In this document: one piece after another, positions 39,869 to 52,191 of the stretch | Layout of the letters: every line of letters starts with the position of its first letter | Position numbering within the stretch: position 1 is the first letter of the stretch | Notes under the pieces: model-generated | Databases searched by the model: none | What the model was told of the DNA's origin: nothing | Seen by the model: only the letters and a program-made list of their open reading frames with translations | Program-made: the position numbers and the translations under genes | NCBI GenBank assembly: GCA_009692155.1 | Contig: SHZW01000004.1 | Span: forward strand, 1 to 64,000 | Direction: 5' to 3' | Source: Nitrospiraceae bacterium | GTDB taxonomy: Bacteria; Nitrospirota; Nitrospiria; Nitrospirales; Nitrospiraceae | Length of the DNA: 64,000 bases

Positions 39869-42115
39869 ATGTCAGTCGAAATGGTGAAGGCACTCTACGC
39901 GAAGATGCCTGCGGTGAACGAGAAGGCGCGCAAGAAACTCGGCCGCGCGCTGACGCTCTCGGAAAAAATTCTCGTGGCCCACGCAGACAACTTCGACACG
40001 CAAACGTGGGACCGGGGCAAGGCCATGCTGGCGCTGCGGCCCGACCGGGTGGCCATGCAGGACGCGACGGCCCAGATGGCCGTGCTGCAGTTCATGCAGG
40101 CCAACAAGGCGAAGGCGGCGGTGCCGAGCACGATCCACTGCGACCATCTGATCCGCGCGGAAGTCGGCTCGCAAAAGGATCTGCTGCGCGCCATGGACGA
40201 GAACAAGGAGGTCTATAACTTCCTCTCGTCTTCGGCCAGAAAGTACGGCATCGGATTCTGGAAGCCGGGCGCCGGGATCATCCACCAGGTGGTGCTCGAG
40301 AACTACGCGTTTCCAGGCGGACTGATCATCGGGACCGACTCGCACACGCCGAACGGCGGCGGCCTGGGCATGCTGGCGATCGGCGTCGGCGGCGCGGACG
40401 CGGGCGAAGTCATGGCCGGATTGCCCTGGGAAGTGTTGCATCCGAAACTGATCGGCGTGCATCTCAAGGGCAAGTTGAGCGGCTGGGCCTCGTCGAAGGA
40501 CGTTATTCTCTATCTGTGCGGCCTGCTGACCGTGAAGGGCGGCACGAACAAGATCGTCGAATACTTCGGTCCTGGCGCCGAGACGATCAGCGCCACCGGC
40601 AAGGGCACGATCACGAACATGGGCGCCGAATTGGGCGCGACCACGTCGGTATTCCCCTTCGACCAGAAGATGGTGGCCTATCTCAACATCACGGACCGGA
40701 CGGACATCGCCAACCTGGCCCAGGCACATAAGGAACTGCTCGTGGCCGATCCCGAGGTCTACAAGTCGCCGGAAAAACATTTCGATCAGGTTGTTGAAAT
40801 CGATCTCTCCAAGCTCGAGCCGTATGTCGTGGGTCCGCACACGCCCGATCTGGCGCGGCCCGTGTCCAAGATGGCGGCGGAGGCGAAGGAGAAGGGCTAT
40901 CCGGTTCAATTGAAAGCGGCCCTGATCGGCAGTTGCACTAATTCGTCCTACGAGGACATCGGCCGCGCGGCGCACATCGCCAAACAGGGCCTGAATGCCG
41001 GCCTCAAGGCGAAAACGCCCTTTCTGATTTCGCCTGGCTCGGAGCGCATCTACCATACGATGAAGCGCGACGGTTTCCTGGAAATCTTCGAACAGATGGG
41101 TGGGACGGTGTTGGCGAACGCCTGCGGTCCCTGCATCGGCCAGTGGAAGAGGGCGGACGCGGTGAAGGGCAAGGCCGAGTCGATCGTCAGCTCCTTCAAC
41201 CGGAACTTCCCCGGTCGCAACGACGGCGTCAATGAGACACTCTCGTTTTTGGCCAGCCCTGAAATCGTCACGGCCTACGCCTTGTCTGGCGATCTCAATT
41301 TCGATCCGGTGCATCAGGCGATCAAGGGCGCCGACGGCAAGGAATTCAAGTTCCAGCCGCCGCAGGGTGAAGAATTGCCTGCCAAGGGCTTTGCGAAGGG
41401 CGAGGAGGGGTATATCGCGCCGGCGGAAGACGGCTCCAAGCTGACCGTGGACATTCCTCCGACCAGCGAGCGACTCCAGTTGCTGCAACCGTTCCCGCGA
41501 TGGGACGGCAAGGATATGGAAAAATTGCCGCTGCTGCTCAAGACCAAGGGCAAAACGACCACCGATCATATCTCGCCGGCCGGACCCTGGTTGAAATTCC
41601 GCGGCCACCTGGACAAGATCAGCGACAACATGTTCCTCGGCGCGACCAACGCGTTTGCGAGCGAGCCGGGGAAGGGCACCGACGTGATGGCGAACGAAGG
41701 CAATCTCACGATTGCCGCGATCGCGCGCCGGTACAAGGCCAATGGCATCGTCTCAATCGTCGTGGGCGACGAGAACTACGGCGAGGGCAGCAGCCGCGAG
41801 CATGCCGCCATGTCGCCGCGGTTCCTGAACGTCCGAGTCGTCATTACGAAGAGCTTTGCGCGCATTCACGAGACGAATTTGAAGAAGCAGGGGATCTTGG
41901 CGTTGACCTTCGCGGACCTGAAGGATTACGAGAAGATCGAGCAGCAGGACCGCATCAGCGTGACGGGGCTGAATGGTTTGGCTCCGGGCAAGCCGGTGCA
42001 GGTCACTATACACAAGGCGGATGGTACAGCGCTCACCATCCAGACAAACCACAGCATGACGGAGCCGCAGCTTGCGTGGTTCAAGGCCGGTTCGGCGCTG
42101 AATGCGCTGAATTAA
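39869..42115 (+). CDS. acn: Aconitate hydratase
   Basis: Interconverts citrate and isocitrate, [4Fe-4S] enzyme. Cluster cysteines are in LIGSCTNSSYEDIGRA (near residue 355) and ANACGPCIGQWKR (near 420). The swivel domain has DHISPAGPWLKFRGHL and YGEGSSREHAAMSPRF. The length of 748 and the motifs resemble the mitochondrial-type (AcnA/Aco2-like) aconitases. GAAGAGGAGATGTT precedes the ATG. icd follows after 25 bases. Confidence 0.94.
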   Translation: MSVEMVKALYAKMPAVNEKARKKLGRALTLSEKILVAHADNFDTQTWDRGKAMLALRPDRVAMQDATAQMAVLQFMQANKAKAAVPSTIHCDHLIRAEVGSQKDLLRAMDENKEVYNFLSSSARKYGIGFWKPGAGIIHQVVLENYAFPGGLIIGTDSHTPNGGGLGMLAIGVGGADAGEVMAGLPWEVLHPKLIGVHLKGKLSGWASSKDVILYLCGLLTVKGGTNKIVEYFGPGAETISATGKGTITNMGAELGATTSVFPFDQKMVAYLNITDRTDIANLAQAHKELLVADPEVYKSPEKHFDQVVEIDLSKLEPYVVGPHTPDLARPVSKMAAEAKEKGYPVQLKAALIGSCTNSSYEDIGRAAHIAKQGLNAGLKAKTPFLISPGSERIYHTMKRDGFLEIFEQMGGTVLANACGPCIGQWKRADAVKGKAESIVSSFNRNFPGRNDGVNETLSFLASPEIVTAYALSGDLNFDPVHQAIKGADGKEFKFQPPQGEELPAKGFAKGEEGYIAPAEDGSKLTVDIPPTSERLQLLQPFPRWDGKDMEKLPLLLKTKGKTTTDHISPAGPWLKFRGHLDKISDNMFLGATNAFASEPGKGTDVMANEGNLTIAAIARRYKANGIVSIVVGDENYGEGSSREHAAMSPRFLNVRVVITKSFARIHETNLKKQGILALTFADLKDYEKIEQQDRISVTGLNGLAPGKPVQVTIHKADGTALTIQTNHSMTEPQLAWFKAGSALNALN

Positions 42116-42131
42116 ATACGATGCGGAATGA

Positions 42132-44372
<2,241 letters not shown>

Positions 44373-44460
44373 GAGAAGGCTCCAAAGAAGGTATGAAAAG
44401 CGGAGAGTGCGGGGGTATGATATCTCGCTCGCTTCTTGCGCGTTCCTGAAGGCAGTATTT

Positions 44461-45174
44461 ATGGCTGAGATCGACAAAGAAAACGTCATCGATCAGGAGG
44501 AAGTCCTCCGGCCGAAGATGGTCACGGTGGAGATCGCCGGCAAGAAGTACGACGTGCCGGAGGGCGTCACCGTTATCAAAGCCCTGTGGTACGCGGGGCA
44601 GGAAGTCATCCGCGGCATCGGCTGCCTGGGAGGATTCTGCGGAGCCTGCGCGACCTACTACCGCACAAAAGATGATCCCAAGGTCCGCACCTGCCTGGCC
44701 TGCCAGACGGCGGTACAGGACGGCATGACGTTTACCATGGTGCCGCCCTTCCCGGCGCGCAAGGCCATCTACAACATGGCCGAATTAAAGGATCCCAAGC
44801 AGGATCTTTTCACGCTCTATCCGGAAGCGCCGCTCTGCCGCAATTGCAACGCCTGCACGGAAGCCTGCCCGCAGAAGATCGACGTGCGCGAGGGCGTCTG
44901 GAAGGCCGTCTTCGGCGACTTCAAGAGCGTGTCCGAGATGTTCATGGACTGCGTCATGTGCGGGCTGTGCGTGCCGGTCTGTATCGCGGACATCGCGCCC
45001 AACCTCGTCGCGCTCTACGCAAGCCGCGCCCAGGGCGCGCACTTCACGGAGAAGCCGGAACGGCTGGAGCATCGCATCAAGGAAATCGCCGACGGCAAGT
45101 ACAAGGACGAGTGGAGCCGCGTCATGAAGATGAGCGAGCCGGAACTGGCGAAAGTCTGCGCTGAGCTGAAATGA
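44461..45174 (+). CDS. Fumarate reductase / succinate dehydrogenase-like iron-sulfur subunit
   Basis: The N-terminal [2Fe-2S] domain is seen in GIGCLGGFCGACATYYRTK and RTCLACQ. Two [4Fe-4S]-type clusters are in LCRNCNACTEACPQKI and DCVMCGLCVPVC. ATG 44461 is used (MAEIDKENVIDQEE); the tracked start at 44407 adds 18 residues without merit. The length is 237. With the flavoprotein that follows it resembles soluble fumarate reductases such as those of Aquificales, but it could also be TfrB-like. No membrane-anchor gene lies nearby. Confidence 0.82.
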   Translation: MAEIDKENVIDQEEVLRPKMVTVEIAGKKYDVPEGVTVIKALWYAGQEVIRGIGCLGGFCGACATYYRTKDDPKVRTCLACQTAVQDGMTFTMVPPFPARKAIYNMAELKDPKQDLFTLYPEAPLCRNCNACTEACPQKIDVREGVWKAVFGDFKSVSEMFMDCVMCGLCVPVCIADIAPNLVALYASRAQGAHFTEKPERLEHRIKEIADGKYKDEWSRVMKMSEPELAKVCAELK

Positions 45175-45183
45175 TGCAGTCTG

Positions 45184-45282
45184 AAAGTCAAAAAGTCATC
45201 AAGTCGTCAAGTCGGGACCTCAATCATTGTTCGTTTCTCTGACTGCAGACTTTATGACTTTAAGACTTTACGACTTTTCGAC
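45184..45282 (+). repeat. Octad-array hairpin between the Fe-S and flavoprotein genes
   Basis: The left arm is GAAAGTC, AAAAAGTC, ATCAAGTC, GTCAAGTC. The right arm is GACTTTAT, GACTTTAA, GACTTTAC, GACTTTTC. The period here is eight bases. The right arm ends ten bases before the flavoprotein ATG, with little room for an SD. Confidence 0.78.
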
Positions 45283-45288
45283 GTAATC

Positions 45289-46869
45289 ATGGACATCCAC
45301 GTCTTACAGCAAATCGTCCACAAGACCCGCGACGCCCGCCGCAAGCAGACGCTGCCGAAGTACGCGCCGGCCGAGCGCGACACGCTGATCAAGAAGTACC
45401 ATCCCGATTTTCGCGAGAGCGCCTACCGTCCCATCACGTTCGGTCCGAACGCCGGAGAAAAGACCGTCCGCGAACTGGCTGCCTTGCTCGAAGGCAACAG
45501 CGTTGTGCCGATGGACCTGGACCTGACTCCGCAGTACACCTGCGATGTGCTGGTGGTCGGCGGAGGCGGAGCCGGCTGCGCGGCCTCGCTGCACGCCCAT
45601 GCGCAGGGTGCCCAGGTGATCCTGGCCACCAAGCTGCGGCTCGGCGATTCCAACACCGTCATGGCGCAGGGCGGCATGCAGATCGCGGTCACGAACGAGG
45701 ATTCCCCGGTCACGCATTTCCTCGACACCCTCAAGGGCGGCCACATGAAGAACGACCACGACCTGCTCAAGGTCATGGTCGAGGAGGGCCCCTCCATTGC
45801 CAAGTGGCTGCTGAGTCTGGGCGTGCTGTTCGACCGGGATGCGGACGGCAACCTGCATGTGAAGAAGGGCGGCGGCAGCTCCAAGCCGCGGCTGCTCACG
45901 GCCTCGGACTATACCGGCCTTGAAATCATGCGGGTGTTGAAGGACGAGGTGCTGAACCAGAAGATTCAATTGCTCGAGTTTTCCGCCGCAGTCGAACTGC
46001 TGAGCGACGGCAAGGGCACGTGCACCGGTGCGGTGCTGCGCGACCTCGACAACAAGCGGTTCCTTGTCGTGGCTGCCAGGACGGTGATTCTGGCCACGGG
46101 CGGCATCGGCCGGCTCCACATCCAGGGATTTCCGACCAGCAACCATTTCGGCGCCACTGGCGACGGCCTGGCCATGTCCTACCGCATGGGCGCGAAACTC
46201 ATGCACATTGATACGTTTCAATACCATCCGTCAGGGGCAGTCTATCCCGAACAATTGATCGGCGCGCTGGTCACGGAAGGCATCCGCTCGGAGGGCGGCC
46301 ATCTCGTCAATGCCAAAGGCGAGCGGTTCGTGAATGAGCTGGACACGCGTGACGTCGTCTCGTCCTCGATCATCCGTGAGTGCGAAGAGGGCCGCGGCAT
46401 CCGAACCATGTCGGGCCGGATCGGCGTGTGGCTCGATACGCCGCTCCTGGAAGCGGAGCAGGGCGAGGGCACGGTGAACAAGCATTTCCCCGCGATGGTG
46501 CGCCAGTACGAGCGTTTCGGAATCGACATCGCCAAGGACCCGGTGTTGATTTATCCAACGCTGCACTACCAGAACGGCGGCGTGAAGATCGACGTCAACG
46601 GCGAGTCCGGCGTGAAAAATCTCTTCGTCGCCGGCGAAGCGTCGGGCGGCCTGCACGGGCGCAACCGGTTGATGGGTAACTCGCTGCTCGATTTGATGGT
46701 GTACGGCAAGCGATCGGGTCTCGCCGCGGCCGCGCGGGCCAAATCCGGTTCGCAAGGCAAACTGACATTGGAGCACGTGAAGAAGTTCAAGGACGAAGCC
46801 AAAAAGCACCACGTGTCCGCCGACGTCATCTCGCCGATGCTGTTTCCGGCATACGCAAAGAAAGAATAA
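45289..46869 (+). CDS. Fumarate reductase / succinate dehydrogenase-like flavoprotein
   Basis: The FAD-binding loop is CDVLVVGGGGAGCAASLHAHA near residue 85. Then come NTVMAQGGMQIAVTN, GGGSSKPRLLTASDYTGLE, FQYHPSGAVYPEQLIG and GEASGGLHGRNRLMGNSLLDLMVYGKRSG, the catalytic and C-terminal FAD segments of the SdhA/FrdA family. There are 80 extra N-terminal residues, giving 526. No good SD precedes ATG 45289; the octad hairpin abuts it. Together with the Fe-S subunit it fits the fumarate-to-succinate step of the rTCA cycle. Confidence 0.85.
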   Translation: MDIHVLQQIVHKTRDARRKQTLPKYAPAERDTLIKKYHPDFRESAYRPITFGPNAGEKTVRELAALLEGNSVVPMDLDLTPQYTCDVLVVGGGGAGCAASLHAHAQGAQVILATKLRLGDSNTVMAQGGMQIAVTNEDSPVTHFLDTLKGGHMKNDHDLLKVMVEEGPSIAKWLLSLGVLFDRDADGNLHVKKGGGSSKPRLLTASDYTGLEIMRVLKDEVLNQKIQLLEFSAAVELLSDGKGTCTGAVLRDLDNKRFLVVAARTVILATGGIGRLHIQGFPTSNHFGATGDGLAMSYRMGAKLMHIDTFQYHPSGAVYPEQLIGALVTEGIRSEGGHLVNAKGERFVNELDTRDVVSSSIIRECEEGRGIRTMSGRIGVWLDTPLLEAEQGEGTVNKHFPAMVRQYERFGIDIAKDPVLIYPTLHYQNGGVKIDVNGESGVKNLFVAGEASGGLHGRNRLMGNSLLDLMVYGKRSGLAAAARAKSGSQGKLTLEHVKKFKDEAKKHHVSADVISPMLFPAYAKKE

Positions 46870-46870
46870 G

Positions 46871-46961
46871 AGCATATGGCTTATAGCTGATGGCGTATGG
46901 CAAGAAGCCGGAAGCTGTCAGCTCGAGCCATAAGCTATACGCCATAAGCCATTAGCTCTTA
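46871..46961 (+). repeat. Heptad-array hairpin between the flavoprotein gene and sucC
   Basis: The left arm is ATATGGC, TTATAGC, TGATGGC, GTATGGC, AAGAAGC, CGGAAGC, TGTCAGC. The right arm is GCCATAA, GCTATAC, GCCATAA, GCCATTA, GCTCTTA. It is the longest array in the window. The same word class occurs near 59434 and 61414. Confidence 0.82.
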
Positions 46962-46970
46962 GAGGTTCCA

Positions 46971-48178
46971 ATGAATGTTCATGAATTTCAGGCCAAGTCG
47001 TTGTTTGCGCAGTTCGGCGTGTCGGTGCCGAAGGGAAAAGAGGTCAAGACGCCGCTGCAGGCTGAAAAATGGGCCAGGGAACTGAACAGCCCCGTCTTCG
47101 TCGTGAAAGCACAGATCCATGCGGGCGGGCGCGGCAAGGCGGGCGGGGTCAAAATCACCAAGAACCAGGCCGACGTGCCCGGATTAGTCAAGGAACTGAT
47201 CGGTAAGACGCTCGTCACGCACCAGACGGGGCCAAAGGGCCGCAAGGTCCGCCGCCTCCTGATCGAGGAAGGCGCGGGGATTGCCAAGGAGCTGTACCTG
47301 AGCCTGCTCGTGGATCGCGATACCGGCTGGCCGGTCGTCATTGCCAGCACGGAAGGCGGCATGGAAATCGAAGAAGTGGCCGCGCACACGCCGGAAAAAA
47401 TCATCAAGGAGCTGATCGATCCGGCGGTCGGGTTCCAGAGCTACAACGGCCACAACGTCGCCTTTGCGCTGGGCCTGAACACCATCGAACCGGCGGTCAT
47501 CAATCCCTTCGTGCAGATGCTGGGCAATCTCTACAAGCTGTTCATGGACAAGAACGCCGCGATGGTCGAGATCAACCCGCTGGTCATCACGACGGACAAG
47601 AAGCTGATCGCGCTGGACGGCAAGGTCTCTTTCGACGACAACAGCCTCTACAAACATCCTGATGTCCAGGCCATGCGCGACTTGAATGAGGAGGAGCCGC
47701 TCGAGATTGAAGCGACGGCGAGCAATCTCAATTACGTCAAGCTGGATGGCAACATCGGCTGCATGGTGAACGGCGCGGGTCTTGCCATGGCGACGATGGA
47801 CGTCATCAAGCTGGCGGGCAGCGAGCCGGCCAACTTCCTGGACGTGGGCGGCGGCGCGACAAAAGAAACCGTGGCCGCGGGTTTCCGCATCCTGCTCAAG
47901 GACAAGAATGTGAAGGGCATCTTCATCAACATCTTCGGCGGCATCGTCCGCTGCGAGCGCATCGCGCACGGCGTGATCGAGGCGGCCAAGGAAGTGAAGA
48001 TTACCGTGCCGCTGGTCGTGCGGCTGCAGGGCACCAATGCGAAAGATGGCCGCAAGTTGCTCAAGGATTCCGGTCTCAAGCTGGAGGTGGCGGATGATCT
48101 CTGGGAAGCAGCCCAAAAAATCGTAGGCATGACCGGGAAAAAGCGATCGAAACCCGCTGCTGCTGCAGGAGGCCACTG

Positions 48179-48179
<1 letters not shown>
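46971..48179 (+). CDS. sucC: Succinyl-CoA synthetase, beta subunit
   Basis: An ATP-grasp subunit that makes succinyl-CoA for the OFOR step. It starts [20 protein letters not shown], has the ATP-grasp loop [16 protein letters not shown] near 45, [21 protein letters not shown] near 200 and [19 protein letters not shown]. The length of 402 is slightly longer than usual because of the basic tail [13 protein letters not shown]. Its TGA overlaps the sucD ATG by one base. Confidence 0.96.
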
Positions 48180-49051
<872 letters not shown>

Positions 49052-49073
49052 CATCCATCAAGCAAAGTCCCTA

Positions 49074-49778
49074 GTGTTTGTACGAGACTTCCACCTCATC
49101 ACAGTTGTTCTGATGGGCGCCCTCATCGGCGCGTCCGTCGGCATGGCGGCCGATGAGGGGATGGAGCGCACCCTGGAAATCCAGGTGCTGCATCAACAGG
49201 CGGCGGCCGAGTCCATGCACACGCAGGAAGCAACCGATCTCCACGTCAAATGGACGGCTCGCCGGAAGCCCGTCCCGGATGATGAAGAGCGGGCGGCGCA
49301 GGTGGCGCAGACGCTCAAGCAGGCCATCGAGAAGTACAAAGACTATCGGGTGGCGCTCAATAAGGGCTTCCAGCCGTTCCTGCCGAACGTGCCACAGCCG
49401 TACTACTACTTCATGAAAAAGCTCAACGGCTTCAAAGTCGCGCTCACGTTCGACCCCGCGCAGCCTTCCGCAGTGCTGTATCGGAGAACCGAGAGGGACT
49501 ACGAGCTGATCGGCGCCCTGTATATCGCGCCGAAGGACGCAAGCGAGCGTGAGCTCAATTCACGCGTGCCGTTGAGCGTGGCGCAGTGGCACGCGCACGT
49601 CAATGTGTGCATCCCGCCCAAAGGGACGACCGATTGGACCCGATTCGGCGTGAGGGGCTCGATTGCGACCGAGAAGGACTGCGCGAAAGCCGGAGGCCGG
49701 TTCGTTCCTCAGTTGTTCGGCTGGATGCTGCCTGTCTATCCTTTCGAAGACGCGCCCGAGAAAATCTGGGCGCGATAG
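49074..49778 (+). CDS. Exported protein of unknown function
   Basis: A signal peptide (LITVVLMGALIGASVGMAAD) precedes about 210 residues. The visible parts are EIQVLHQQAAAESMHTQEAT, KQAIEKYKDYRVALNKGFQP, QWHAHVNVCIPPKG and GRFVPQLFGWMLPVYPFEDA. The WHxHVNxCxP pattern suggests a possible metal or heme site, but I do not know the family. The start is GTG 49074 without a strong SD. It is followed by a palindromic element. Confidence 0.65.
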   Translation: MFVRDFHLITVVLMGALIGASVGMAADEGMERTLEIQVLHQQAAAESMHTQEATDLHVKWTARRKPVPDDEERAAQVAQTLKQAIEKYKDYRVALNKGFQPFLPNVPQPYYYFMKKLNGFKVALTFDPAQPSAVLYRRTERDYELIGALYIAPKDASERELNSRVPLSVAQWHAHVNVCIPPKGTTDWTRFGVRGSIATEKDCAKAGGRFVPQLFGWMLPVYPFEDAPEKIWAR

Positions 49779-49902
49779 AGGACGCTGAAAAACAACCTCC
49801 GACTTTGTTCTCGGTCGCTCATTCCCCTCAACGTACTGAAAAAGTACGTCTCGGGGCCCTCACTCCCTGCGGCCTCGTCGGAAGGTTTTTTTGAGCGTCC
49901 TC
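49778..49902. repeat. Large palindromic intergenic element
   Basis: The arms are GAGGACGCTGAAAAACAACC (left) and GGTTTTTTTGAGCGTCCTC (right), with TCCGAC/GTCGGA continuing inward. Inside lies CGTACTGAAAAAGTACG. I recall this kind of element as repeated in Nitrospira genomes. It also supplies a T tract that could end transcription. Confidence 0.75.
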
Positions 49903-49927
49903 GACCGGAACACTCGTAATCGATTTG

Positions 49928-50893
49928 TCAGACCGACACGCCCCAGAGCTGCTTGGCGAGGATGCCGATCGCGTAGGTCACGCCGACGGCGATCGTGATG
50001 ATCACGAGGTTGAGCGCGATCCGCTTCGTGACGTCCATGCCGGAGAGAAACGCGAGCAGAGTGGAGGCCAGGATGGTCATGGCGCCGGCGGTGAGCAGCG
50101 ATACGGCCGCCGTCTTCGCGCCGAGCAGGACCGGCAGCACCGGCACCAGCGCCCCCAGGAAGTAGCTGCAGCCCACCACCACGGCCGATCCGAAGGGCTG
50201 GTCTTCCATTTGCGTGTCTGTCTGCTCCCCCAAAAACTGTTTCCTCAGAAACTCCGTCGTTTTGACTTCCTTCTCGGAGTTCAGCGCGGCGTAGGCGCCG
50301 GCGGCCATGGAGATCGAGCCGGCCACGGCGGTGGTCGAGGCGGCGATCAGCACCGTCATCGCGTCGCCGAACGCAGCGAAGAAGCCGCTCACGGCGCCCA
50401 GAATCTCCACCAACCCGTCATTCAATCCCAGGAAGATGTTCCGGATCCGCTCCGGGTTGATTTTCCGTTCCGTCAATTGCGAAACCAGCACGTCCTCGTG
50501 CTTGAACTCGTCCATCAGGATGCCTTTGAGGGCGTTTCCAAGCGGCTGATCCTTGTAGATGTTCCAGAGCGTGAGGTACTTTCGCACGCCGTGGACTTCG
50601 ATCGCTTCGAGGACGAGGTGAATGCCCCTGGTGCCGAAGAGCCGGCAGGCCAGGACCATGAACTGCAACTTCAGCCGGCGGCCTGCGTCGATGGCGGTGA
50701 GGCGGGAATCGAAGAACTTCTGCCAGAAGGCCAGGTGCTGTGTCTCGACGACGATCAGTTCATCGAGGACCTTCTGCGATTCCGTATCGTTGGAAATATT
50801 CCGGAGGGCCTTGTACAGCGAGAGATCGAACAGCTCCTCCAGGATGAGCATCCGCGCCAGCGCGGGGTCATGGGGGAGAGCTGTGGTGGCCAT
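49928..50893 (-). CDS. Ferritin-like / VIT1 (CCC1) membrane protein (MbfA-like)
   Basis: Residues 1-150 form a four-helix ferritin-like domain: LILEELFDLSLYKALRNISN, VVETQHLAFWQKFF and MDEFKHEDVL hold the Glu/His metal ligands. Residues 155-321 are a VIT1/CCC1-type transporter: LNDGLVEILGAVSGFFAAFG, AASTTAVAGSISMAAGAYAAL, and three later helices. Fused proteins of this kind (MbfA) export iron, and sometimes manganese, under peroxide stress. The length is 321. The gene stands ten bases from the fabI stop on the same strand. Confidence 0.85.
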   Translation of the reverse strand: MATTALPHDPALARMLILEELFDLSLYKALRNISNDTESQKVLDELIVVETQHLAFWQKFFDSRLTAIDAGRRLKLQFMVLACRLFGTRGIHLVLEAIEVHGVRKYLTLWNIYKDQPLGNALKGILMDEFKHEDVLVSQLTERKINPERIRNIFLGLNDGLVEILGAVSGFFAAFGDAMTVLIAASTTAVAGSISMAAGAYAALNSEKEVKTTEFLRKQFLGEQTDTQMEDQPFGSAVVVGCSYFLGALVPVLPVLLGAKTAAVSLLTAGAMTILASTLLAFLSGMDVTKRIALNLVIITIAVGVTYAIGILAKQLWGVSV

Positions 50894-50903
50894 CAGGCGG
50901 GAC

Positions 50904-51683
50904 TCATTCTGGAGAAAATAGAGAACCTAAGATGTGGTATCCGCCATCCACGTAAATGACTTCTCCGGTGATGCCGCGGCCCAGCGAGCTGAGCAGAAAG
51001 AGGGCGGTATCGCCGCACTCCGACTGTTCCGTCGCATGGCGCAAGGGCGCAAACTCGCGGTGATGGTCCACCATCTTGCTGATGCCAGCCACGCCGCGCG
51101 CGGCCAGGGTGCGGATCGGGCCGGCGGAAATCGCATTCACGCGGATGTTCCTGGGGCCCAGGTCATGGGCCAGATAGCGGACGGAGGATTCGAGCGCCGC
51201 CTTGGCCACGCCCATCACGTTGTAGTGCGGCACCACGCGCTCGCTGCCCAGATAGGTGAGCGTGACGACGGAGCCGCCCCCGGTCATGAGCGGGGCAGCT
51301 GCACGCGTGACGGCGATCAGCGAATAGGCGCTGACGTCGAGCGCGGTCGCGAAGCCCTTCCGCGTCGTGTTGACGAACTGGCCGGTTAATTCTTCGCGCG
51401 GGGCGAAGGCGACCGAATGGACGAGAAAATCGAGCCGGCCGAATTCCTTCTCCACCTGCTTCAGCAGCGCGTCAATCTGAACATCGTCACTGACATCGCA
51501 AGGAAAGGTCTTGGAACCAGGGACCGTCCTGGCCAGCTCATCCACGTTTTCCTTCAGCCGCTCGCCCTGGTAGTTGAAAAAGAGCTGCGCCCCTTCACGG
51601 GCCGTGGCTTCCGCGATCGCCCAGGCGATGCTGTGCTTGTTGGCGACCCCGACGATCAGTCCCTTCTTGCCGTCCATCAGCAT
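50904..51683 (-). CDS. fabI: Enoyl-ACP reductase (NADH)
   Basis: Last step of each fatty-acid elongation round. It has GKKGLIVGVANKHSIAWAIAEA, VHSVAFAPREELTG, and the active-site Tyr-x6-Lys in PHYNVMGVAKAALE near residue 158. NAISAGPIRTLAARGV and GRGITGEVIYVDGGYHILG follow. The length is 259, normal. It lies apart from the other fab genes. GGAGACGCG precedes the ATG on the minus strand. Confidence 0.95.
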   Translation of the reverse strand: MLMDGKKGLIVGVANKHSIAWAIAEATAREGAQLFFNYQGERLKENVDELARTVPGSKTFPCDVSDDVQIDALLKQVEKEFGRLDFLVHSVAFAPREELTGQFVNTTRKGFATALDVSAYSLIAVTRAAAPLMTGGGSVVTLTYLGSERVVPHYNVMGVAKAALESSVRYLAHDLGPRNIRVNAISAGPIRTLAARGVAGISKMVDHHREFAPLRHATEQSECGDTALFLLSSLGRGITGEVIYVDGGYHILGSLFSPE

Positions 51684-51804
51684 GATGCGCGCGTCTCCTT
51701 GGTTGAGGAGGTTCTACGACCGGGCGTCAAGATACCACGATTCACGGCCCAAGTGAACCGGCTTGCTGCGCCGGCCATTGCGGGGATTCCGGCAGGAACG
51801 TAGA

Positions 51805-52188
51805 ATGGCCCAGGTTGTGGCTATTGCTATGAGGTACGGGATGCGGATCGTGATGATACTGAGCGCGGCGATGCTCGCCGGTACGCTGGCGGGGTGCGCG
51901 GAGTTTAAGGACGATGCGCTGTATTACGAAACCTATGAGATCAAGCACCTGACGGTGATTATTCTTGACGACAAGGCCCTGCAGCGGCGCTGGCAGTATG
52001 TCTCCGGCAGGCCGGCGAGCAAGACCATCAAATTCACGGTTGCCGGCAGCCAGATGAGCATGGCGGACACGGTGAAGGGCTTCTTCGATTACAAAACGAA
52101 TACGATCTACTGCAGCAAGGCGAATTTTGACGTCTGCGGGCACGAGCTGTTCCACGCCATCATGGGCCGCTTCCACGAGGAGCGGTGA
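51805..52188 (+). CDS. Small lipoprotein with a zinc-protease-like HExxH motif
   Basis: The lipobox is LAGTLAGCAEF after a hydrophobic stretch (RIVMILSAAMLAGTLAGC). The mature part is about 95 residues, with a KTNTIYCSKANFDVCGHELFHAIMGRFHEE end. The HELFH motif plus a following acidic residue resembles gluzincin/minigluzincin active sites. Two Cys (IYC, DVC) could form a disulfide next to it. ATG 51805 is chosen over 51763. It could be an envelope protease or only a metal-binding lipoprotein. Confidence 0.65.
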   Translation: MAQVVAIAMRYGMRIVMILSAAMLAGTLAGCAEFKDDALYYETYEIKHLTVIILDDKALQRRWQYVSGRPASKTIKFTVAGSQMSMADTVKGFFDYKTNTIYCSKANFDVCGHELFHAIMGRFHEER

Positions 52189-52191
52189 GGG

